Shown here piece by piece: positions 37,901 to 49,900 of a DNA stretch of 64,000 bases. Under the pieces are notes generated by a model, which was given only the letters and a program-made list of their open reading frames with translations, ran no database searches and was not told where the DNA came from. Both the position numbers and the translations under genes were made by a program. Positions within the stretch are counted from its first letter, which is position 1. Every line of letters starts with the position of its first letter. Source of the DNA: Pycnopodia helianthoides (taxonomy: Eukaryota > Echinodermata > Asteroidea > Forcipulatida > Asteriidae); assembly GCA_032158295.1 (NCBI GenBank), contig CM063251.1, positions 7,164,253 to 7,228,252 of the forward strand, written 5' to 3'.

Positions 37901-40900
37901 GGGCACCAACGCAATTTCTTCAAATTTTCAAAGGGTACTAATACATTCATAAAAAGTTGCAAAGGGCATCAATGTAATTTTGAAGAAAAAACCCACCTAC
38001 TTTACAATACAAACAAACAAATAACACATTCTTCAATAGCAAGTGTCACTACCATGCACAAAGAGGACCTCTTGGCAATTTTTCATGGAGCCCTAACATC
38101 TCACAACAAAACTGGCAATGTTATTTGCATGAAATGACACATGCATATGTATGCAATACGAGTACGTGGTTAAAGAGATTTGTCAATTGCCATTGTAGAC
38201 TGGTCCCCTGTCTTTATCAATAAGGGTTCAAGCAGGGTCAGGTGCACAGTTTACAAAGAGTAAAAAGCCGGTATCTGGCCCAATTTCATAGAGCTGCTAA
38301 GCACAAAAATTTGCCTAACATGAAATTTCTTCCTTGATAAAAACAGGATTACCAACCAAAATTCCATGTGTTGCATATTGCTTGCTACTGGTATTCAGCT
38401 GTTGTTTGCTTATCCTGAAAATCACGTGGAAATTTGGTTGGTAATCCTGTTTTTATCAATGAAGAAATTTCATGCCAAGCAAATTGTTGTGCTTAGCAGC
38501 TCTATGAAATTGGGACCTGGTGTTTTACACGCACCTCAAAGGGTGGTGTCAGATGTTTTAGGCTTTTGCCTTTGTTGCCAGCATGAAGAATTAGGCCAGT
38601 ATTCTACAACATTTCATTTTCATTTGTTAATTCTGGTTGTGAAGCCAAGGACTCTCAGAAACACCAACTTAATCACTACTACTAGCCAAGAACCCCCATT
38701 AAGAAAAGACAAAGAAGGAAGTAGATGTGGGAGAAAAAACCCCAGAGAATGATTCCAGGGAAAACCCACATAATCAGGTAGGGACTGAAAACCCAATCCA
38801 CACAGTGCCCCCGCTGGGATTAGAACCAGGGTCCTAGAGAAAGAAGGCGAGGAAAGATACCACGGTGCCAACCTGACCGCCACCGACATAATCGTGTTGA
38901 TGAAAATTGATGAGAGATCTTGAAAACCCTCTTCGGAATGGAGGAGAGCTCACGAAAGAGTAAGGATGAAATAGATATAGAGAGAGGAGGGGTAGGGGGA
39001 AGGGGAAGGGGTGGGAAGAGGGGTACCCACCATTCTCTTGCAATGCTCAAGACATAATGGGTCATCATTCTGCATATCGAAGGCAGGCTCAATGCAGCGG
39101 AATCCCCCTGGGAACTCTGCCGAGCATTGATGGAAGAGTTCTTGGTGCTCATCTTCAAGGATGTCTGTAAGATTCCACTGTTAAGGAAAAATCTCATGAA
39201 ACGAAGCAAACAAAATAACAAAAAATGATAATAACACCACAGCGTTTGCAAGGCGCACTTTCCTGCAAAAACATTCAAAGGTGCCAGTCTTTAAGAACTT
39301 AAGTATTTTCAAATTGTTGGGAAAGTAACCGTGAACAAGTGCATTTTTCAGTTTCTGCTGGAAGAGCGTAATATTGTGCATCTGTCTGAGGTCTTCAGGA
39401 AGTGAATTCCAAAGTCTTGGTGCTATGTGGAAAAGGCCCTGTCCCCCAGAACTGGCCAAGAGAGCTCGGGGAACATAAACTGCATTGCTGACATATCTTA
39501 GACCCTGAACTTGTTTTATGGGGCGTCAACAGGTTTTCAATGTCGGGTGGAGCTGAACCATGGATGGTAAAACATCAGTTTGTTGGAAGATTACATTCAC
39601 TCCTCTAGCTTTCAAGAAATAAAAAATAAAACCAACTGGTGAACAAAATGCCACCAATGGGATAATCATGGGGATAACCTAGAATTACATAACTTATTAT
39701 GCTCCACACCTAACAAACCACTTGTTTGATTAGGTGTATTCAGTCATTTCTTTCTCAAAGAGGGGTGCACCAACAATATTTCTCAGGGTGACTGTTATTA
39801 ATTCCAATTAACTTTCAAACACTAACTGAAATTATTTTTCTTGTCTGTGTTTTTAAGTGCCAATGAAATGTAAAAAGGATACGTCTATAGCAGCGACTTG
39901 AGTAAGGCACTGCCTCCTCCTGGCACGCCTCTCCACTTTCCTCCTTGCTGACACAAGTCCTGTCTGGCGGAAGCTCCACCTTGGGTCTGAGAAGAATGGC
40001 AGAGAAGAAAAACCAGAATTTATTCATTGATAACGAATTGACTTTTATCACTTGGCCACAGAGGTTGTGCAATCACGCACAGATTTTGAGGTCAAAGATT
40101 CGGGGTCGACTAACCACGCATTCGTGTTGTCTGTGTGGGTGGTTGACGTGGCAACCGGCTCTGAATGTTCTGTGTGTTGTGTGCAGGGCCCAATTTCATA
40201 GAGCTGCTTAAGCAAAAGATACTGCTTAATCAATTTCTGCTTAGCAAAAATAAGCAGGGTACCAGCCACATATAGTGCAGGTGAGATGGTATTTTGGCTG
40301 GTAACCTCATTCTGGAAAGCACAATTTTGTTGTGCTTAGCTACTTTTTGTGCTGAAGCGGCTCTATGAAATTGGGCCCACATGACATGTACATGTACTCA
40401 CTCGCAAGGTTTATTGAGTAGTGTGCACTATGCTTACTCTGTTAATTTTTTTTCATGAAATTGTGAATATCCCTTTTTTAAATTTAGTATCGCTCTGTCT
40501 TATTGTAAATTTTGTATCACAATGTCTCATTACACCTCTACTTAAAAGTTATGCAAATTCTGTTATGACAAAGTGTTCAACTCTACTTGAGGACCTACCT
40601 TGTCAAGGGTTGCCTATGTAACCCAAGTATTGACACCACAGCACCAAACGAATGCTCCCTGGCCGCCTTGATGAGTGCAAGACAGAGCCTCTTGGACTTG
40701 AGCCTCTTTGTCCGTTGACAGCGGTCGGATTGCAGCACGCAGGCACAGTGACTCCTCAAACGAGAACTCAGCTCATCCAGACGATGTTTCCTCGTCGGTC
40801 CCGATGAACTGACATGGCACAAACACAAAGAAGCCATCAACAAAATATTAGCCAAACCATAATTACTGCAGACAAGGTTTTAGACTTAGGGTGTCAAAAT

Positions 40901-43900
40901 TAGCTGGAAATTTAAAAACCGGGTGTCTAAATTGTTCACTTACAATAAATTTGTGCACAGCCACAATCACGGGTACACATTTTGTGTGTGTCCATATTAT
41001 GAGCAACAGTTAAAAAACCAGTGATGTAACAGTTATTTCAATGTTGTTTGTAAATTTATTAACCAGCGCTGTGTGAATGAAGAGTAGAAAGTACTTGAGT
41101 TTGTCGAATACATGATCTGCAAAGAGTTACTCAATATTTATGTGTTGTTTAATTGGTGTCTATGTAACAAAAAGTGTACCCATGATTGTGGCTGTACACA
41201 TTTACATGTGTATATGTAAATCAGGGTTCTGCCCACAGTGGTCGGTGCCGGAAAACCCGCCCGCCACTCAGGATTCCCCAACCACCACTGGCAGAATTGT
41301 CTCCGTTTCCGACCACTGTGCACATTTTCCACATTGTTAAATCAACCTTGCAGTTTCCTCGGAAAGGGAACAAACTTTATCTACCAGTTTAAGAAAAATG
41401 GTATCCAATGCCATTAATTCTAAGTAGTTATTTGGTTTGAGTCTATTTATATGATCTACCGTGTCACTGATCCATCTCGTAATGGTTTCCTGGGAAACAT
41501 TTTTCCGCCAATCAAGAAATCCTAGGCAGAACCCTGGTAAATGATGACAGATAAAACAGGACGTCCAAAGGAAACCCAGACACCCCTCTGGCTATCACTA
41601 TGACTGCACATGATAACTTTATCCCTTGTCAGTATTATTTTGTCACGAATCATGACTATTAGAAATAAAAAAGAAAACGTCTTTCCTCACATTTGGCACA
41701 CAATACAGTTTACATTGACATCACAGACGGTTGAAACTCCTACATGTACCCGTTTAATATTTCAGTCTTACCCACCCTCCACCCATCATAACCCAATTGC
41801 ACATGTATGTTTCATGCTGTTGGGACTGAGGACTGCGTTGGTAACCTAATTGTACCTTAGGCGGTGTCCAAATTGCAGGGTTCGAAATTTATACGGGACC
41901 ACAGTCCCGAGGCCAGTGATTTTAGCATCTGGCGGAGTACACTCTGGCAGTCTTGTGTTTTTTTATTCAAATGTTGACAATCAGTCTGATCTCTGTCACT
42001 TCTGTTGAGTATTGAAGTATTCTTACCCATAACACAAATGAGATAAACCTTCTCCTAGTGCATTGTTCAAATTATAACAGTTCAAATGTTAAACTGTGTA
42101 GGCATTTTTTCCCCCTCATTTCAATACAGGGCCCAATTTCATAGAGCTGCTTTAAGCAGAAAATATTCCTTGAACATTTTCTGCTAAGCAGAAATGAGCA
42201 GGATACCATCACAAATTGTACATGTAACATAGTAGTTTGGCTGATATTTTTTATTCTGGTAAGCATAATTTGGTTGTGCTTAGCTATTTTTTGTGCTTAA
42301 GCAGCTCTATGAAATTAGGCCCTGGTCTAGTAAACATAATTCTGGTCCACTGGTCCAGTCAATCTTTTGAAATACAAACCCTGGGGTGGATTTTCTCCCC
42401 TAAATTTGAGCCATGAATTGGTGGCTACAGCTGCGACTGTTACTAAGGATGTTGCTATGGGCATATACCATGCTTCAACCCTTATTCATGAGCAATCAAG
42501 CCAAAGCTGTAGCCGCTAAATTGCACACGGCCCTAAATGGGATCAGGTATACCTCATAGTCAAGAGTCCAACAGTTTGGGTGTTCAAATAACACATGGTG
42601 TTGGATTTTGTTCGAGTGAGGAAGGTTTCTGATAGCTGTAGGGAAGTCTACGCCAGGGAATCTGTTGAACTCGGGGGTTTTCACAGCATAAAAAAACAGC
42701 CCAGGGCTTTTTAGAATGAACACATACCTGCTACTGCTACTACAATAATCAGTGAATCTGGGAGTGTATCTATGGGGAGACTGCCTTTCATCTTCATCTT
42801 CATCTTCATCAGAAGAATATTCTAAGCCTGCAGGAAAGAAAAAAAGAGATAACAAAAGCTTCATTAAAGGAACATTACAGAATTGGTTTTTGCTAACAAA
42901 AAAGTTGCTGGCAGTGTAAGCACTTGATGTAATCCACCATATACATAAACTGACAAACCTGTAGAAGTTTGAGATCGATCAGCCATCTGGGTCACGAGAA
43001 AATAGTGAAAAACCGATTATACATTTGCATGAAATCATATAGGTTCAACAAACGAATAAAACGCTCACTAAGCGATAAACTCCAATCGGAAAATTAGTTT
43101 ATTCATTTCTCATCAAATATGGCATTTCAGACAGAAATATTTCAAGGGATGTTTTCTACTATCATCATCATTAGACCGTGTAAGTTTAAATGTAAATCTG
43201 TGATCAAAAGTATATTTTACAAAAAATTACCAATTCTGTAATGTTCCTTTAACTTTGCACAGTTTTCAGAATGAGTTTAAGCGCCAATATAGACATATTG
43301 ATTGAAAGGTTACCAAGTTGTAATATCATTAAGTCAAACCATTTTGGGCCACTCATGGTTGTTTACTCATGGTTGTCCCTGATGCCCCCCCCCACCACCT
43401 CCAATAATATACGAATAATAAATGTTTATGAGCGCAATGGTGAAAATATTTTCATGAGTTTGAATGATGGAACAACCGGCCAACGCGTGCACAATGCGTG
43501 GTGGTCTAGCGTGCAATAGTACAAAACGGATGGAATGAAAACGCACGCTGAATAGTACCAAAATGCCATTGGCGTTGGCCATGAAATGGTGTGAATAATG
43601 AATGCCGTGTGACCTCCAATCCTCCAATCAAATGGCAAGGATCTACTGGGGTGTTATATAAAACAAAATAATACATTAACAAATGAATTAGAAAATAATA
43701 CATTAACTCTAGGCCTGGAAGGAAGGCCATTTTCATTGTTGCAAAGGGCACCTCCGTTGGAATTCTTATGAGAAAAGGGGCATCCAGGCCAGACCAGGGC
43801 CTTTTGTGTTATTCTAGGCCTGAAAAATTATCCTTAATAATAAATAAATAATACTAATACGGTGAAGATTTGCAACAGGACAGAGGCATTTAAAACATAA

Positions 43901-46900
43901 ATTTGTGCAAATTAATGCACACAGATATCTAAAAAAAAACACCCCAAACCACCCAAACAAACAAACCAACATGCCTTAAACCCCCAAACCAAAACGATGT
44001 AAACAAAACCAAAAATAAACAATCTATTCCATCCGACACAAAAACATTAGGAAGGACGACAAAATTAAATTTCTGAGAGAAATAGAGGAAAGGTTAAGCA
44101 AGAATGCAAGCAATTTGTAAATGTAAACGCTTATTTGAATTACGAAGAAAGCGCATTAATTTCCATCTGCCAAGCTTTTGACATAAGAAATATGAATTCA
44201 ACCGAAGAATAAATTTGGCAAATCATTCAAGTTTACTGAATGGTATAGGCCATTATACCAGTTTATACCCTGCTTACAAATAGAGTGGTGACCTTATACA
44301 TACACTCCAGGGCCCAATTTCATAGAGCTGCTAAGCACAACAATTTGCTTAGCATGAAATTTCTTCATTGATAAAAACAGGATTACCAACCAAATTTCCA
44401 CCGATTTTCAGGATAAGCAAACAACAGCTGAATATCAGTAACAAGCAATATGCAACACATGGAAATTTGGTTGGTAACCCTGTTTTTATCACGAAAGAAA
44501 TTTCGGGCAAGATACTACACTGGTCATATTGGAAACTTTACATTTTTTGTCATAATTTCCATAAATAAAAGAGTTAAAAAATAACAGCTGAACAAAGTTT
44601 GAAATGTGCCGCCTTTCTTCATATTAGAAAGTTATTAAATCAGACAGTGCAATCTCCATAAGATTTGGCGTAATCTTCCATTGGGCCAGGCTGTGTACAA
44701 ATTGTGCCTGCAGGAAGTCCAGGCTCTGTGGCTCTTTTGTAAACATGTGATGTCACAGGTTACATGATCTATACTGAGAAGAATGTGCTACACTTTTGGT
44801 AATTGTAAAAGACTAGTACATGTATCCGCACTTGGTGTATATCCCAACATATATGCATAAAATAACAAACCTGTGAAAATTTGGGCTCAATTGGTCATTG
44901 AAGATGCAAGAAAATAATGACAGAAAAAACACCCTTGTTGCAAAGAATTGTGTGCTTTCAAATGCCTGAGAAAGGTTTCAAGCCTTTCTCAGATTCAAAT
45001 ACTTTAGTGAGAAATGACACCTTCTCAAAAACTACATTACTTCAGAGGGAGTCATTTCTCACAATGTTGTATACTATCAGCAGCTCTTAGGTGCTCCTTA
45101 CCAAGTAAGTTTTCATTGTAATGTATTTCTTGAGTAGTTACCAAAGGTTTCCAACTGCCTTTGAAGCATGGTGGCAACAGGTGAGTGAAACGAGACCTTT
45201 AGACCAATGCAAACTGACCTCCATGATCCCTAACATGCTCCGACTCTCCCATGATTGCTACTTGGGGGGAGTTCAATTACATGGAAAACAGGATGTGGGG
45301 GCAAATTAGGTTGGTGATCAGTTCATAGAGTGTGTCCTTTCTCTATGATCAGTTTTATTACTATGTGTGTGCGTGCGGGTGAGTGAGAGCATGTCCACAA
45401 AAATGCCTCGATTCGAGGACGAGGATGTTCTTGTAGGGTGTCGTGGCTGAGTGGTTTAGAGCATCGGATTCAAGTTGTGGTAATCAAGTCATCGGGGTGT
45501 GGGTTCGAATCCTGGTCATGACACTTGTGTCTTTGAGCAAGATGCTCTACTATAATTGCTTATCTTCACCCAGGGGTATAAAGGATAATTGATATTGTGT
45601 ATGAAAAAGCCACAGCACTACAGGGCTGTATACTCCCCAGGGAGCTGAGAAAGATTACAGGAATGCTATTGGCCCAATGACCAGGGCACTAATTATGTAA
45701 AGCGCATTGATAAGTTAATGTTCAATGCGCTACATACATTGTAAGAACTAGTTATTATTGTTATTATTATTGATTCCATTTTGTGTACAAAATCAGCAAA
45801 GATGTCCCTGAACATAAAATGTCCAAACTACGGGAGACAAAATACTTAACATGAGCTATTTTCATTTTTGAGAAGTTGACTTACATACGTAATAACGAGA
45901 GAGAAAGCTGAAGAGAAAGACTTTGCTAGGGTCCAAAACCAAACGTCAAGCCATACCACTTTTTGCATTTGTACCACAGATAATTTTGGACGGTAGGGAA
46001 GTGTTTACAACAGCTACAATGTACATTGTACATACTGAGCATTTCTTTCTTTTTGTTTCTTAATAACAGGTATAAAAATCACTACTTGCAACCTGCAAAG
46101 GTACAAAAAATGTAAAAACCATGTAATGGGTTCTAGATACACTTGTTGTTTTCTCAACATACGTACATGATGTATTTAGCACACGAAGGGATGCAACATT
46201 CATAGAGTTATCATTGTTTTATTTAAAAAAAGAAGAAGCTATACTACCTAATTAAACCTAGAATTTAGAGGCCACAGAGGCCATGACCTCTGATCTTGGC
46301 TTTGGTGACCCTTATATTCCCAATTTCTGACCTATCGCACATTTTCCATTTGGAAGTCAATGTCCCTGTGTTATAAAGTGCAAAGTAAAAGGGACGCAGC
46401 GTTTACACGCTTACCTGTTGACTCCCAAAATGGTAAGCATGGTACAGTTGTCTCCCAGAATGGTAAGCGTGGTACAGTCGCCGCGTGTGAAGTGCGTGCA
46501 ACGGTTCAATAGGTGTAACTTTACTTGAAATCTGGAATATTACATTCCTGTTTGCGAGGGCAAGGCCATTTTCATTTTGCTAAGGAAAAAAACCATAAAA
46601 TCTATTGGACTCTTTTGAAGGGGTTATCAAGGCCAAGACCAGGGCAACAGAGGACATGACCTCTGTTTTATTACAGGCGGGACAATACTTCTACAACAGA
46701 GTTTGACAAACTTCCACAATTAACTGGCATAAAAAATATAAAAAAGTAAAAACACATGAAAGTCAAATAAGGAAGAACTGCAAGTTGTTCGAATGAAAAA
46801 CAGAAAAGAAAAAGAAAACACTGGCAAAATTGACCAGACCTTGCGCTTAAGATTTTCATAGTAAACTGTGCATTTTACTTGCCCCCAGGAAGTTTTAGTG

Positions 46901-49900
46901 GCCCAGATTTTAAGACATGTACTGTATTTTTCTGAGATATTAGTGGTGTAGTGATCACCCCAGTTTAATGGTCGAATGAAGTTACATTCACACACTCACA
47001 AAAAGTCAACACGTCTGAAAAGGCAGAAATATGAGCATTTTAAAGGTTGGATAGTTTTTAGTGTCACACAGGGCAAGTTGAGAATGGTGTGTACTAGACC
47101 GTATCAGTTTTCGCTAGACAATGTATGGCGGGCAAATGTTAAGGGTGAGCGCCGGTGACACATAATAAACAAAATGACCCAAACCTTTAACCTAGGAATC
47201 ATAAACTAGGTTCACAAACATCTATTGTCTGGCACTTTGAGCCCAATAACTTGGCTCATTTAGGATGTTGTATTTGAAGAAATAATTTTTATTTGTTTAA
47301 GCATGATTTGCGTGGCTTATTGGACACACGTCAAGTCGCCATTGTATTTACAAACTAAGTCCATTTCACCGCTTAACTCCATTTCAGTATGTAATAATGT
47401 GCAACAAGTTCTGTACAGTTTTTTAGCAGAACTCAAATTCAGAAATGTAGGCTGAATGGACTACACCCCCACCCCCCGGATAAAACTAAAAAAAACAAAA
47501 TAAAAACCAAACAAAAGAACCAAAAACACACTTTACAAGGAAGACCGTGAAGCAAAATACTTTTTAGATTTTTGCAAACAGATCATGCACCTTTCGAAAA
47601 TTGTTTATCGTCACTCAATTTCATTTACCTCACGGGTTTAAAATGGCCCACATTGTCCAGCATTCCCAGCATTGTACCACGACCAATAAGTACGTTTCAA
47701 TGAAACAGGCATGCACTGTATGCATGCTGAATAGTGTGACATTTGCACAGATCTGAGGCTCCCTTTATTATGAATGCACATGAATGAAACTTCTATTAAA
47801 TTGAATCCCAAAACCAGCCAAACACACATCTGGAACAACCTGACCTATGATTATGAACCATAAATGCATTCACACAGGTACAAGTAAGCTGCAAATGTCA
47901 ATAGAACTTCAAAATCGAATTTATTTTAATCAATGCTCATTAAGTCGTGACAATGGCTAGGTCTGTTGTCCTTTCCTTAATGGTGAACCAGTTATTTTGA
48001 TGCTATTTCTACGCATGTTATTTGAATGAAAGTATATATTTTTTTCAGAGGTCAAGCTTGAATTGAGCAAAGAACTAAAGGTACACAGAATAATTCAATC
48101 TGCCACTTGATTAAAAACAGGGCTCACCCCATGATTTTTTCAAAACTGTGGGGCATGCTTGAACAAAATTTTGGAAGTTTGGCCTAAGCAAGCTGAGTTG
48201 AAACCAGAATGTTTTGAACTGTTTTCAAATCAGGAATGTTTTATGAACTGTTGTTTATCTTGGTTTTAAAAGACTGTGCAATCTGGGGCATTCTTGGTTT
48301 CTTTGGTTTTTGTGAATTTGATCTGAAGTGTCCAGCCCCCCCCCCTCCCACAATCGGCGTTGGCACAATTTGCGCATTTTAGGCGCGTGATTTGTGCATA
48401 TTGACCTGATACACTAGCTCGTGCGTGCATGAGGAGAACACTGATTAAAAACAACCCAAAATACCTTCTTGAAACTGCAACATGCTTGATTGTTACAAGG
48501 TATGTTTGGGGTTTGTGTACTGTGCTGGAGAAATTTCACATTGTTGCTTAAATTTAAACCAATAGTTTGATGTTATGGTTGACCGAAATTCTCTGATAGT
48601 GTAGATGGGAATTCAACAGGTAAGCAAAATGAAATTGGCTAATGCACTATTTTAAAGTATTTTGCGCAACTAAGGAATCCTGTGTACACAATAACAATGG
48701 CGGCCTCGTTTTTCAGTTCAACAAATTTTACTTAAAATTACTTGTTCAAATGTTGACTCTGCGTCTGATAAATATCTTTCAATTCGGTGGCAAACATGTA
48801 TGAAAATTTACTTTGACCCATAAGACAAACATGGCAAATCTTCTCTTTGTGCTTGTTCAAATAAAACCAAAATTATATGTTTAAACTTTATTTTCATTTT
48901 GATTCTGGTCTTTTTTCTTTATGTTCCCATTTCGATTCTGGTTCAGAAAAAAATTCTGTGCTACAAGCCCTGCAGTGGATCAATGCCACAAATTCAAGCC
49001 AGTACACGTATACTAGAGAACAGCAAAGTATTTGTAATTTTGTTATTATGTGTTCAGCACACTATTCTTACACAGCTTTGCTACAGTACCTGTCTGCTTG
49101 ATTACAAAATGTAAAGAAAGTTTGGTGTGGAATTAAAATTTACGGGGAATTATTTGTTTATTTACTAATTCACCGATGCGTGTTCTTTAAAGGGCCATTG
49201 CAGTCGTGACCACAGTGAGTCTGTGGCCAGACATTAAATTCTGAACTCTCACCCAGTTACCGCACACGCTGGCGCAATAATAATGACAGCGTCCTTTAAA
49301 ACTTTTACTTTTGATGTGATAGTCAGCGTGCGCCCCTGTATAACTGGGTGAAAGTTCATGTCTACATGTCAAGCCACAAGCAGACTATGATCACAACGAC
49401 AGTGCCCCTTTAAGCACTGTATACTCTACTTTTCCCGAGTCCTGTGAAAACAGTTCACATATTACTGGGGGAAAAGGTCAAATCCCACCCGAGTAATATA
49501 CCTGTGGATTTTTTTCACAGAACTCAGACAAATACTGAGTATACAGTGCTTAACACGTTGACTGCTGCCTACGAGTATATTCGTAGTAAAAGGTTAGACA
49601 GATTCTGCTACTACTAGTATACTCGTAGAGAATGAAAGGGCTTGTATTGTTATTTATATACACTGGCATCACTGAGCACGCAACACATACGCTTCGTGGC
49701 AGTGGTGAGGACATCGACCTAAGAATGAGCATGTTAATTTTTTTGTTTTTATAGTACCTATTTGGTATGCGCGCATGCGCATCGCACTTATGCGCACTGC
49801 ACTTGGCAAATGGGAACGCACTACAAATGTAATGACCGGCAGTCAACGTGTTAATACACATTGGTGTACGAGTAAAAAACATTTTTTTTCCCCTGATGCA

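Noticed and set aside
43271..43751. Several overlapping 66-86 codon frames
   Set aside because: No resemblance to known proteins, no splice context, and located in an INO80D intron between repeats.
45437..45520. Functional tRNA gene
   Set aside because: A and B boxes are present, but the body and (TTATTA)n tail continue as a SINE and the cloverleaf is not intact.
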